This document shows, one piece after another, positions 1 to 10,360 of a DNA stretch of 64,000 nucleotides; the first letter of the stretch is position 1, and every line of letters starts with the position of its first letter. The stretch is from the NCBI GenBank assembly GCA_029378245.1, contig JARKIF010000010.1:868001-932000 (forward strand). Reading direction: 5' to 3'. Under the pieces are notes generated by a model. It saw only the letters and a program-made list of their open reading frames with translations, was not told the DNA's origin and did not search any database. Made by a program: the position numbers and the translations under genes. The DNA is from Roridomyces roridus (Eukaryota > Basidiomycota > Agaricomycetes > Agaricales > Mycenaceae).

Positions 1-2811
1 GTCAAGACGTTGTACAGCGACGCATACACAACCGTAATTGTAAACGGTATGATGTGTAACCGCCCATTCAAAGTAACGCGAGGCGTGCGACAGGGGGACC
101 CACTCTCCTGTTTGCTATTCGACCTGGCAATCGAGCCATTAGCAGAAACCCTACGGCAGTCCAACCTAAATGGGTACACACTACCCGAACAACAAGAGCG
201 GCTTATATGCACACTCTTCGCGGATGACACTATCGTCTACCTCTCTGGAGAAGACGACTTTGGAGCACTAGTCGAGATCCTGGAGGAATGGTGCATAGCC
301 GCCGGCGCAAAATTCAATATTGGCAAGACCGAGATGATACCAATAGGAAGCCCTGGTAAAAGAGATCAAATCAGGGCGACAAGATTCGTGAACGGAGCGA
401 ATGGAACTGCCATACCTGCCCATATTAAAATTGCTGCAGAGGGAGAGCCCATCCGAAGCCTAGGTGCCTGGATTGGGAACGGAGTAGCCCAAGTTGAAAC
501 CTGGTCCAGAACACTAGAAAAAATAGACAAGTCCCTCGATCACTGGGAACTCGGACACCCTACGATGGAAGGACGACGCCTCATCATACTCATGGTGGTA
601 GGAGGCATGACACAATACCTAGCGAAAGTGCAAGGCATGCCCGCTGAGGTCGAGCGCAAACTCAAAAAACGCATACGTAGCTTCCTATGGGCAGAGAAGA
701 GCAGTGTTACAATAAATAAAGAAACAATATACGCACCCTACGACGAAGGTGGCAAAGACCTCCTCGACATAGTAGCGAGGAACGAAGCAATAACGATTAC
801 CTGGCTCAAATCATACCTCAGCTTCGGTGAAGACCGTCCACTATGGGCGTTTGTAGCCGACGAGATCCTGGCACACAACGCTCGAGGTGGTGATTTCTGT
901 GTAGAGGAGGGCCTGCGAAGAAACATGTACCTCCAACAATGGCGCACAAACATTCGTAGCAAAGAGCTCCCCACAGACCTGAAGAAGATGGTCAAGACAG
1001 CAGACAAATATAATGTACGGATGGACGGACTTGCAATCTCAAGGAAGATACAAAGGGATGCGATCATCTGGTACCACATCAAATCCAACGCGACGAGAGA
1101 CCTATTCAATCGCGGGGAACAGGCCAAGTGCCTGAAGAACAATCACAAAATCTGGACAGTGGGTGAAACAGAAGACCTGGCAAGAAAACAGGGAGCAGCA
1201 AGACATACAAACCGCAGAGACTGTCGATGCAACGCCTGCAGAGGAGTCAGACAATCATGTCCAAATTGCCAATCACCGTGGAAGTGCTATAGGCTGGCAC
1301 GCACCCTGCTTGACTCGCTGCAGGATAAATGGAATCCCATGGTAACCCAACCAGAGGACTACGAAGACGAAAACCAGGATCAACCCGAGATAGAGGGCGA
1401 GATAAAATTTGACGCAAAAATAACAATCGACGGCACGCTAGCTGACGCATTCAGAATCTTCGGTGAGGGTCTAGAAGGGGCACAAACCGCACCTGACACG
1501 CGACAAGAACCTGAGCCAGATGAAGAGGAAATCACAGTCTACACAGATGGCTCCGCATCCAGTAATGGAACAGCCGATGCCCGCGCGGGAGCCGGAATCT
1601 TCTTCGGCGAAGGCGACATCCGCAACCGGGGACTGCGCATCCCCCAAGAACTGGGACCATCAAACCAGGTTGCCGAAGTCGTCGCAATAAAAGAGGCAAT
1701 AACGGATTGTCCAAATGATATACCACTGAGATGTGTTAGTGACTCCAAGTACGCCATAGCCATAGATGGACTCACTCGAAATCTACACAAATGGGAAGAC
1801 GAAGGCTTCCTCCGCACCTCAAATGGCCAACTCTTCCAGGCGACCGCAGCAAAACTCCGAGCTAGGAAAGCACCAACTAGCTTCAAATGGGTAAAAGGCC
1901 ACACTGGAATCCCTGGAAACGAAGGAGCGGACATGTTAGCAACCCAGGGACGCACCAAAGCCCAGCCCGACCTAGTCGATCTGCACATTGACACCAGATT
2001 CCTCCTCCCAGGGGCCAAACTAAAATGCATGACGCAATCGTTAGCATACAGAATAATTCAACGGAAGAAGATGGAGGAGCCCCGATATCAGGAACTCCTC
2101 GACCGAAGAACCACCGCCAGGAACATGGCAGAGGCACAAACGGCGGCGAAAGACCACAACGGAAACGTTCCGTCCACGGCACAGGTGTGGAAATCACTGA
2201 AACACAAGGACTTACCGAAGAACATCCGCTTCTTCTTGTGGATGCTCATCCACGATGGCTACAAGGTTGGAGAGTATTGGCAACACATGGCTGGGTACGA
2301 AGACCGCGGTGAATGCACAATCTGCGGAAGCACCGAGTCAATGGAACACATACTGACAAAATGCACTGCACCTGGACAAAAAGAGGTGTGGGACTTGTTC
2401 AGCGAGCTCTGGGAGATGAAGAGCGAAGCCAAAACACGCCCGAGCATGGGCGAGATCATGGCGTGCGGTGTGATCAAGTGCGGCCCTCCCCAGAAGAAAC
2501 CACAAGCGGGAATGACGCGCCTGCACCGAATCCTGATAACCGAATCTGCGTACCTGATATGGCGCCTGCGCAATGAGCGAGTTATCCAGGACTCCGGCCC
2601 AGCGAATGGAGTAGAGATTAAGAACAGATGGCTAAAGGCCATCAATGACAGATTACGGCTGGACTGTCTACTTGCCAATCCCGGCAAGTTCGGCCCCAAA
2701 GCAATTCCCGAAAAACTAGTAACCGAAACATGGCGCAGAGTTATTAGAAACGAAGACCAGCTCCCAAAGGAATGGACACGGGAGGCCGGGGTTGTAGTGG
2801 GTATCGGCTGA
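1..2811 (+). CDS. LINE ORF2-type polyprotein: reverse transcriptase (C-terminal half) and RNase H, 5' truncated
   Basis: The reading frame is open from base 1, so the start is upstream of the window and about 936 codons are visible. In order they hold RT motif RGVRQGDPLS near residue 25, the catalytic FADDTIVY box near residue 71, a Cys-rich stretch (CRCNAC...CPNC) near residues 404-426, and an RNase H domain from about residue 507 with its four acidic positions in place (YTDGSA, an Glu near 555, SDSKYA near 577, GNEGAD near 640). A C-terminal zinc-like segment (CTICGS..EHILTKC) lies near residue 770. The frame has no stop and no lost catalytic residue in the visible part, which suggests a young insertion. 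The enzyme would copy element RNA at the target and remove the RNA strand. Many basidiomycete LINEs carry this RT plus RNase H order. Confidence 0.92.
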   Translation, partial: VKTLYSDAYTTVIVNGMMCNRPFKVTRGVRQGDPLSCLLFDLAIEPLAETLRQSNLNGYTLPEQQERLICTLFADDTIVYLSGEDDFGALVEILEEWCIAAGAKFNIGKTEMIPIGSPGKRDQIRATRFVNGANGTAIPAHIKIAAEGEPIRSLGAWIGNGVAQVETWSRTLEKIDKSLDHWELGHPTMEGRRLIILMVVGGMTQYLAKVQGMPAEVERKLKKRIRSFLWAEKSSVTINKETIYAPYDEGGKDLLDIVARNEAITITWLKSYLSFGEDRPLWAFVADEILAHNARGGDFCVEEGLRRNMYLQQWRTNIRSKELPTDLKKMVKTADKYNVRMDGLAISRKIQRDAIIWYHIKSNATRDLFNRGEQAKCLKNNHKIWTVGETEDLARKQGAARHTNRRDCRCNACRGVRQSCPNCQSPWKCYRLARTLLDSLQDKWNPMVTQPEDYEDENQDQPEIEGEIKFDAKITIDGTLADAFRIFGEGLEGAQTAPDTRQEPEPDEEEITVYTDGSASSNGTADARAGAGIFFGEGDIRNRGLRIPQELGPSNQVAEVVAIKEAITDCPNDIPLRCVSDSKYAIAIDGLTRNLHKWEDEGFLRTSNGQLFQATAAKLRARKAPTSFKWVKGHTGIPGNEGADMLATQGRTKAQPDLVDLHIDTRFLLPGAKLKCMTQSLAYRIIQRKKMEEPRYQELLDRRTTARNMAEAQTAAKDHNGNVPSTAQVWKSLKHKDLPKNIRFFLWMLIHDGYKVGEYWQHMAGYEDRGECTICGSTESMEHILTKCTAPGQKEVWDLFSELWEMKSEAKTRPSMGEIMACGVIKCGPPQKKPQAGMTRLHRILITESAYLIWRLRNERVIQDSGPANGVEIKNRWLKAINDRLRLDCLLANPGKFGPKAIPEKLVTETWRRVIRNEDQLPKEWTREAGVVVGIG

Positions 2812-3122
2812 CGGACAATGATAGGTGACCTTGTCACCTTGAGTCTGTGAGCTGGAGTCCCACACGACGCGCCTATCGGACGGCGTAAGTGCGTAAAGCA
2901 TTTCCTCGGTGTGGGTGATCGGTCGACGGGCGGGGTTTCTAGTTTTCCCCTGCCAATTCAACAGCGCGGCAATATGACGACATGGTCGGTCCAACGGAAC
3001 GTCTGCAGTGATGGGTGTGCCCAGCACACCTGGAGCAGATGAGACGAGGAAGGTTTCCATAAACCTCGCAAAATTGCCACAATCCTGCGCTCCACCAAAA
3101 AAAAAAAAAAAAAAAAAAAAAA
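1..3122 (+). mobile_element. Non-LTR (LINE-type) retrotransposon, 3' part
   Basis: The 3' part of a LINE; the 5' end lies outside the window. It consists of the open reading frame ending at 2811, about 285 nt of 3' untranslated sequence, and a pure run of 26 A at 3097-3122, as expected for target-primed insertion. The sequence just after the A-run (GGCGGTCAGTCCCTGGGG) matches the interior of the repeat units at about 20070 and 22070, so the element inserted into one copy of that unit. No target duplication can be tested because the left flank is missing. No LTR or integrase is seen. Confidence 0.9.
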
Positions 3123-3469
3123 GGCGGTCAGTCCCTGGGGATGTGGCGATGCGCCGCATCCGGAAGCAATAGAGTCGCGTCATTGGTGGGTGATGTGGCA
3201 CGTGAGCGCGACGCTTTTGGTTCCCAACCACCATCTCCCAATGATGCACAACTCCGGGCGACTCCGTACGGCCGCCAAGCACTCAACTCTCTTCTGCAAT
3301 TTGTCTCTAAGCAGTCGCTAACCGATTCCCAGCATTCGGCAGATGGCACTGTACATTTTCATTCACGCTCGCATATTTTCTTACAAGGAACTATCCGTTT
3401 GAAACCGACTCAGCCCTGGGCTAGTCTTTCTCCGCTCACTACTCACATTCCTTTGTGACTCTGGTTCCT

Positions 3470-4068
3470 CTACACGCCGCTAACAAACATCCGATCAAGC
3501 GTCGCCTTCTTCACCCTCATATCGTCCTCGTATCTCTGCTGGCATGTCAACTCAATCTCTAGCTGCGAATAAAGATGTGTCAACCACCCAAAATAATGTT
3601 ACTTGCTGTCAGTTTACCTGGATCGACAATTCCAAATCCTCCACCTCATGCCGACACCGTGTCATGGACGACGAGAGGTTCCGCAAGTGCTGAAGATACT
3701 TCATCCAGGGCAAAGTCTTCGCGTCAATCGTCCTGATGCGCAGACTCGACACCGCATGCTTGATTCTGCTCGTCTCATTCAGACAACCATCGTCAAACGC
3801 TCCAAGTAAATACGCACCCAACCAACTTCAATCCTGCTTCATAAATGAATCGCGGGTTGCCGACGCATTCATCGGCGGCTGTATCGAATATTTCTTCTCC
3901 ATTCTTAACGGCCTTCTCCAGTGCGGCGGCCTGGCATCCGGGAGCACCACGGTACACCAAGTTGCCAACAAAGGCGAGAATTGCGATGGCCAGTGCGGCG
4001 TAGCGCAAGATGTTGTTGGGGATGAAGGGAATAATTGCAGCAGACACGAGGGGTAGGAGGGTCTCCAT
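3470..4068 (-). CDS. Small membrane/coiled-coil family protein, copy A
   Basis: Three exons (4068-3818, 3765-3618, 3562-3470) join in phase to 163 residues. The N-terminus METLLPLVSAAIIPFIPNNI is followed by a hydrophobic stretch to about residue 40 (one or two membrane segments). The rest is helical and charged (EKAVKNGEEIFD, then Arg/Lys/Glu-rich exons 2 and 3) and looks like a coiled coil. Exon lengths 251/148/93 are identical in the other three minus-strand copies and the frame is intact. I do not recognise a named domain; the family is familiar only as short hypothetical proteins of agaricomycetes. Function unknown. A TATA box lies about 30 nt upstream and the start context is ACATACCAATGG. 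Confidence 0.75.
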
Positions 4069-4097
4069 TGGTATGTTCTTCAACACTCTGTCCAATC

Positions 4098-4107
4098 CTT
4101 TATATAC
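4098..4107 (-). promoter_or_regulatory. TATA box of copy A
   Basis: On the minus strand GTATATAAAG lies about 30-40 nt before the ATG at 4068. The same spacing is kept in copies B, C and D. Confidence 0.6.
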
Positions 4108-4650
4108 CAGTGAATTCCTGTAGACGCTCGGTTGCTCATTCGGTTTGACATGTTTGACTAACATAGTATGCGCACCGCCCGGAAATCAGGCATTCCGAGA
4201 CGGTCGCTGCTTTAAATTTATGGTCGGGAGAGTGCCGGTCGGTATCCTCGTTCCGAATCGTCCCCGGCAGTCCCGGGATAAATAATAGGTGATCTAAATC
4301 TGCCTCTACAGCACCAAGTCTTGAGCTTACAGCCAAACAGTGAGCAATTTGGTGTTGAATTCGTACAGCATTAGTTGAGCCTTCTGCGTGTATGCGGTGA
4401 TCGGGCCGGACGTGCACTGGATTCCTAAGTATCTGGTTTCTCGTCCTTTGCCAACAACCCGCAGAATATTGATGGACTCTAGGATGTAATTATCAGGCAA
4501 TGAATCGGACCCAAGAGAATGCAAGATGTTCAAGATGTTATTGCTCTACATACAAAATGCTGGTGCGGAGCGAGCGACAAGGGAGGGGGCGCGAAACGCC
4601 CTGTGAGCAGTGCCGGGTATATATGCCAGGGATGGGTTGAAGAACGGGGC

Positions 4651-5000
4651 TCACTCAAGCCTCACAGTTAAGCCGCCGGTAACGACGTCAAGATGGCATG
4701 CATTGTTCCAGAGAGTGGTCAGCCTCCAGTCGGCGCATACAAGAAAGCAGCCAGCCGATGAAGTACTTAGAATGTGAAGTTGACCACGACAAGGGGCTTG
4801 ACCGGATGTAGACTTTTTAACCTGCGCCAAATCGCGCTGAAACTGGAAATGCAGTCGATGAACCTGGCGCCGAGAAGAAGAATTCAACGGCGGGAATCGA
4901 CGAAGCGCGAGGAAGGGTTGACCCCGCAAGGAAAGGACATTCAGAGTAAAGCCAGGTGACAGCCCAGAGACCATGGGCACTTGATGCAGAGAAAAAATCT
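4651..5000 (-). pseudogene. Diverged remnant of the 3' end of a Clp1-like gene
   Basis: The minus-strand peptide ending at 4651 (ADWRLTTLWNNACHLDVV, then a few more residues) resembles the C-terminus of the intact Clp1-like protein at 24641-25564 (AAIICGLYNNARSLGVV). Nucleotide blocks such as GCATTGTT followed by AGAG are shared. The rest is too diverged to align by eye, and no full gene can be built here. It sits directly after unit A, as the intact gene sits after unit D. Inference from short similarity only. Confidence 0.35.
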
Positions 5001-5004
5001 GGGA

Positions 5005-5140
5005 GCAAAAGAGACTTCGCTAACAGATGCTACTCTGCGTCTATCTCCCGACCACCCGGCCAGGGGTATAGGTCTAGGTAAAGCGTGGCTACTGTCCCCA
5101 AGGAAAGACTGTTCACCACAAGTCGCATTAGCGGCCCCGG
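5005..5140 (-). repeat. Dispersed ~130-bp repeat, copy 1
   Basis: On the minus strand it carries GACGCAGAGTAGCATCTGTT followed by AGCGAAGTCTC; the same words occur on the + strand at 10757-10800 and 18040-18075. Similarity to the 10.7-kb copy extends over about 130 bp (GGGAGATAGACGCAGAG, TAGACCTATACCC and flanks). No coding capacity seen. Confidence 0.6.
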
Positions 5141-5459
5141 TACAATACTACGGTTGTTTTTCCAGGAGTCATCACCAGAATGATGTTGCTTGTTCGGCGT
5201 ACTGGGTGCGACCAAACTCACTATTTTTTGTTGAATCGCTGGTCAAAGCGGGTTTCAAGACGTCGACGTTGAGTAGTATGCCCCGCCGGTACGGGTCAGC
5301 GTGAGCCTGGGTCAGCGAAGTTGGCAGTTTACGTCATTTTCTTCGGTTGGTCGTCAAGCGCGTCAGTGCCGAGGTCAAACTTTGGCGTCTATTTGTGCAC
5401 ACGCGTCTTGATTCCCCCCACCACCTCCCACTGGCACTTCCCACCACAGCGTTACATCG

Positions 5460-6779
5460 ATGAAGCAGCTTCACGAACAAATCGACGCGACCATCTACCA
5501 CTCCATCTCGCGCGCCGATTTCCAATTCTCACAATATCTCGACGAGCGCGGTGTCGGCGATTTCGTCGACCATTCTAACTGGGCCATCTTAGGAGAAACG
5601 GGACTGGTGGGAGACTGGGTCTTGTACACATGTCTGATGGAATACGCGCTGCGCGAGGGTATTCCTTCCGAGCACGTCGGCGTAAGAGCTCAGATCTCTT
5701 TCTTGCCTGTCTCGCTCACTTTACCACAGGTGATTCGATCTAGACTGTTCCAACCCAAGGTATTCGGTGCCATCCTGGCGAGAGAACCTCTCCGATTCGG
5801 TGGTCAGCTTCTCGAAACCGCCACGCCCACCACCACCGTCAATACCTTTGCTGGTGCCTTGTTTTCCGTTCTTGGAGTCAATGAAGTGATGGCTTGGTTC
5901 ATCTCTGCACTGGGCGCGGCGGTGCACGCTGCGGATGAAGTGTGTGTCGCTCATTTCAAGTCAGTACCCTCATCGCTTCGTTCGCCTTATTCTCATGTTC
6001 CCCCCAAGGTCGCTGGAGGAGGCCGAGTCGCGTCCAACGTTGTTCCCGAGACCGACGGCGCGGGAGCGAACCGTTGCACGGTTGGGCGCCGGTATGGCTG
6101 GTCTCATCGTGTCTGAATACAGCTGAATCTTTTCGCAGCCGTCCAGCTCCTCAAGCCTCGTAAAAATTCTCCCGCTACTCCTGCCCCGCAAATGCCTAGT
6201 AAACGCTCCTTTCTGGATCTATCGCTTGCAAAGGCTACGACCTCTACTTTGCTCCCTTCCTCTGGTGACGTCGGTAAACTATGGCTATCGAACGCGCAAA
6301 AGGTGTGTATTATTTGCCAACCGTCGTCTGATTACTGAGTAGTCCGTCAGTTCACCGCTGGAGCGCTCTCTATAGCTCGCAAGGAATACGAAGCCTTCAC
6401 TACAGCTCCGCAGAGCCGCATGCTGGTCGACTTTTTCAGACGAGGAGCAGGTCTCTTCCTAGAATCATCCACATCACCTCCCTCGTCGCCATCTCGATTC
6501 CGTCGCTCGAGGGCGCCTTCTCCCGCCTCCCCATCGCGCCACGTCACTTTTCACAATGCTGCTCCCTCCTACGACATGGTCTTCAGACGAGGCAAAGGTC
6601 TCTTCCCAAAGTCACCCGCGTTACCACCACCCTCTCCGACACGAGGCTTCCGTCGCTCGAGGGCACCTTCTCCCGCCTCCCCATCGCGTCGCGTCGACTT
6701 GGACAATGCTGCTTCCCCTCACGGCCTGGCTCTCGCATCCGTGCCCAAGCGTCGCAAGGTTGCCTACCCTTCCGCTTGA
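5460..6779 (+). CDS. RNase III-like (probably catalytically dead) protein, member 1
   Basis: Five exons (5460-5681, 5730-5959, 6009-6091, 6139-6302, 6351-6779) join in phase to 375 residues. The structure repeats exactly, including intron phases, in the gene at 16419-17629. Residues 1-150 follow the order of an RNase III domain: a helix with LGETGLVGDWVLYTCLMEYA where active enzymes have LEFLGDAVL, then VIRSRLFQPKVFGAIL, then TFAGALFSVLGVNEVMAWF where active enzymes have DxFEAxxGA. The second catalytic acidic pair is absent, so cleavage activity is unlikely. The C-terminal third is disordered with two repeats of RRSRAPSPASPSR and a basic end (KRRKV) that could be a nuclear signal. The fold assignment is inference; function unknown. 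Confidence 0.6.
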
Positions 6780-7229
6780 CCATCCGCATCCCCTCTTGTA
6801 CCCGACTATCATGGACAAACCTGTAGCCACACACTATACTTTTCTCTCTCTCTCTCGACATGCGTGTATTCTACTGGTAGATTTGTACAAGGGATATGTA
6901 TCATAAGATGTAGAATTGTAGAAATTCGTTCTAGTACAGTGAATTGATTTGGATGACCTGTAGACGGACAGATTCACAGAAAGCAGAAATGAGATTGAGA
7001 GACGGCGTCGGGTGTCGGACGCCCCCGGTGGTGTATCTGGGGAGGCGAAGACGAGTTCGGTCATTCTTCAGATTCAAATTCCATGGATTCCGATATCGAT
7101 GCACGTCGCACGAGGGCTCTCGTGTACATTGGTTTCCAAAGAACAGGCCCGTGGTAATCCAAAATATGAAGCATGCATCTAGGGAAAGTCTACAAAACGA
7201 AGCAGTATCGTAACCAGGCCTGAAGAATA

Positions 7230-8330
7230 TAGAGTGGTGGGTAGAGTGCTGTATGAGATCTGGGCACGCGAGAGACCATAGCATGGAATGAGATGGAGAG
7301 ATGGAAGAATCGTGGTGGAATGCGAAGCGGCGTGAAGGAGAGGCGGAGGAAGGCGCGCTAGATCGGTGGAAAGGTTGGCGGGGACACACTGGGGGACTTG
7401 CAGAAAGAAGGCTTGGACGTCCATAGTACTAGCAGCGGCCGTTGCCTTGAATTTGAAGCCGTCATATTCTGTCCAGGCTATAGAAACAGCTGTGAACCGA
7501 CGAACGATGCAGAGATTGGAAGATGGATGGCAAAGGATACGTATCTTGGGTGGCGGAAGTTCCGGAACCTCCAGCAGTGGCGCAGCACGTTCTTGAAGCA
7601 CATTCGGGGGCAGGGAGATGGAAGAGCGGTCCTCGGATACTTCTGAGTACTGTCTGCGTATAATAGGCGCGCAATCGGCCTTGATCGTTGCTTTTGACTC
7701 CTTGCCGCCAGAAAGGAACCCACTGGGCATATGGCGACGGCCAAAGCGGGCAAACCGTCCGTGTATCCAAGAATCTTCCGCATACCCCAGCAAAGGCCGA
7801 TACATATAGTGTCGGTGTCAGTCCATGAGTGCTGGCTGTTCGCGTATTAGAAACGCGAGGGCTCGCGTGCGTCGAATAGTAAAGAGGAGGCATCCCAGCG
7901 AGCAAGGGTACGCCATGTCAAGGAGGCACGGGGCAAGTGCCAAGCTGGGAGTCTGGGACCGACATCTGCCTCAAAATGAGAAACCGACGCATAATCCAAG
8001 AAATCTGAAGAGCCGTACAATACTGACAGATATGAGAATGGTGACATCCACAAGGCCCTGGACCGAGGAGGCCGTTGTAGCATCCTGCAGCCAGAGTTGA
8101 GCCAGAGCTGAGCCAGAGAAGATTAAAGATGCGATCAGTCGGGCCGCCCAAGCAGCATCTCATGCACAAGATATTCCTGAGGTATACATCCATTCCGTTT
8201 GTAGTACACGACGAGTCTCGCGATGCACGATAAACCCAACCCAATAGACGAGGTAGTAGTGTGTGTCAAGCCCATTCCAAGATTACTCCCAACCCTGCCA
8301 AATCGGAACGCTGTGCGTGGTTCTGTGAAG
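7230..8330 (-). pseudogene. Decayed third member of the RNase III-like family
   Basis: The minus strand keeps recognisable pieces in the family order: SVSHFE near 7980 (member 1 has VCVAHFK), TLARWDA near 7890 (TVARLGA), RRFTAVSIAWTEYDGFKF near 7490 (QFTAGALSIARKEYEAF), and HRSSAPSSASPSRRFAFHH near 7350 (RRSRAPSPASPSRHVTFHN). The pieces lie in different frames with stops between them, and exons 1-2 could not be found, so it is probably broken. It points away from member 1 on the opposite strand. Confidence 0.5.
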
Positions 8331-8339
8331 TTTCCGCCC

Positions 8340-8585
8340 TTAGCCAACGCAGAGGAAGGATATCAAGACCACGCACGTCACGAAGATAAATGGTAACACG
8401 AGGCGGGTCCGAAGAGTAATATCTGGAAACTGTGTATTCACTGCCTTCTGTAGAAGATGATCAGCATTCGCAGCACTCTCCGAGCAACCAACATACAGAC
8501 CTTGAAAATAGAGCGTATGTGTGCTCGAGTGAGCGGTCTTCTGGTGCACTTTGTGTTCAATGTGGAAGTGCGGTGATCCAGGCAT
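8340..8585 (-). CDS. Possible small single-pass membrane protein
   Basis: Two exons (8585-8501 and 8440-8340) can be joined through a GT-AG intron to about 61 residues starting MPGSPHFHIEH and ending in a hydrophobic segment (TRLVLPFIFVTCVVLISFL) close to the C-terminus, as in a tail-anchored protein. No homologue recognised. The exon 2 acceptor is a choice between two nearby AG sites, and only one keeps the frame. Weak evidence: one plausible membrane helix and a workable splice. Confidence 0.3.
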   Translation of the reverse strand: MPGSPHFHIEHKVHQKTAHSSTHTLYFQGLYVGCSESAANADHLLQKAVNTQFPDITLRTRLVLPFIFVTCVVLISFLCVG

Positions 8586-8674
8586 AGTTGTGGCGGCTAG
8601 GATGTGGAAAGACACAAGGAAACATTTGCTTTGAATAGAGATGTGTTTGAACAAGCGCAGACAGGAAGCGGTCT

Positions 8675-10164
8675 TCATATATCACGGGAAATTTCTGATA
8701 AACTGGGAGATGATAAATAGCCATTGTCGGAGTTGAAGCGGATGTGAGACAGCGGCGTGCGTGTATTCTGGATATTGTTGTGGGCTGGCGGTGGAGTGCA
8801 GGGCGGAAGCCCTAACGTAGCCTCCAAGGTGAATGAGGGCGACATCTCCACCGAGAATTCTGCAGACGCCGTTCGCTTGCGTTTCCGCTGCGGCGAGACC
8901 AGGGGAGAGCGTAGGGCAATCTTGGAAGCTGCCGGAGTGGGAGGAAGGCGAAAGAACGAGGGTGTTGCTATTCCGACCGAGGTCTTCATTGGGAGCCTGG
9001 GTGCTGCCTTTGGGGTGGTCTAAAAGCAAATAGTTAGCATCAAGCTGTCATTTGGATGTATGCATGTACGCACTTCCGGATCCGCCTGTAACTTGGCGAG
9101 ATCGACATATTGGCCAACTTGATCCCACGAGTCGGTGGCACGATCTTGACCTGAGGTTAGCGCTCGTATAAGAAGCAACAGGCATACTAAGGTGCGTTGA
9201 GGTCGCCGGAGAGTGAGGCTGGGACGTGGATGCCACCGGAACAGGGGCCTAAAAGGACATTAGGACGCGACGGTAGAGGCAGGCGTCATAAAGTACGGGT
9301 GGGAACGCCACGTCGAGCAGCGCGTTGATACGACGATAACGGAACTCTCGGTTGAGTAGCATTAGACCCGCCTCCTCTAGAAAGCGAGGGTAAGAGCAGA
9401 AGACGATGGGTGTGAAGTGGACGGACCGTAACTGGATTGTGCATCGCTGCGCAACTTGATCTCCCGCGGGGGGATGCTAAGAAGCGACGAGTAAGTGCCT
9501 AGAAGAACGGCAGGTATGTATTGAGACTCACATTGCTCGCCGAGCCTCAACGCCATTTTCCACGAGCCGCCATACCAAGCTCGTAAGGAATGCTGCCAGT
9601 TCCATGCTACCCGCGACGTCGTCCGCCAAAGCACCTACCCACGCCAAGAAGATGCTTCCGGGGGTGCAATCCTGCACAGCAGCACCGAAGTCGAGGTTGA
9701 GGGTGCGGCAGATTCGATTCATGATGGAGTCGAGGACCTCGTCGGAGAGCAGGGCATGCTCGAGATTCTACACCACGAGCGATCAGCTCGACGAAGATAG
9801 AGGAGAGTGGTGGCGAGCTCACTTTGTTCAACCCATCTTCACACCCTTCCCTGAGACTTGGAACATCGCGTATAGCGTTACCCAAGGCGCAGACCATGCA
9901 ACTTCGCCCTGCAGTCGCCACAAGTCAGCAACAGACTCGCCACGATGGAAGGAGAAGAGATACCTATCCCCACCAAGCGGTTGCGCATATAACGCGTCTG
10001 AGGGAACACCACGGTCCATGCAGAGTCAGAATCAGGTAGGACATATCGAAGCCAGAGTCGGTGAGGGCGTTGGACATGCTAAGCCTGATACGGTCGTCGA
10101 TTGTGGGCTGCCCTGAGGCAGCGCCGCTGGTGGAAGCCCTTTTACTAGGGTTTCGCCTGGACAT
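8675..10164 (-). CDS. Hypothetical multi-exon protein with Ser/Pro-rich C-terminus
   Basis: At least seven exons can be chained in phase. They are, approximately, a region from the ATG at 10164 (MSRRNPSKR), 9900-9821, 9768-9531, 9478-9431, 9376-9293, 9250-9187, 9149-9073 and 9021-8675. The middle is helical (GSIFLAWVGALADDVAGSME, AAFLTSLVWRLVENG, then LNREFRYRRINALLD). The last 130 residues are low-complexity with RKRKR, a possible nuclear signal. The join between the first exon and the exon at 9900 is unresolved: several GT donors fit. No domain recognised. It lies between members of the RNase III-like and small membrane-protein families but resembles neither clearly. Confidence 0.55.
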
Positions 10165-10360
10165 GTTGTGGGAGAAGAACAAGAAAGATGATCACGTTTC
10201 TTCAAGCCTGATATTTTATGCATGCCGCCGGACTCTTGGGCGAGGCAATGTCTATGCGAGAAAGTATATACATACGAGCGCATAAATGGAGATGCGCCTG
10301 CGGCTAACGAATATCAGGAATCGCAAGCCCAATGCGGTTGGCAAGTCATGCCCCAAAAAA

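Larger units (their letters stand above)
3123..4720. repeat. Duplication unit A carrying one small membrane-protein gene
   Basis: This segment is homologous to three units between about 18.2 and 24.6 kb. Shared landmarks, read on the + strand, are the block with GCACGTGAGCGCG (3198), the CATCTCCCAATGATGCACAACTCC block (3234), the minus-strand gene, its TATA promoter, and a tail with GAATCGGAC..AAGAGAATGCAAGATGTTCAA (4502). The LINE A-tail abuts its left end. Confidence 0.75.
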
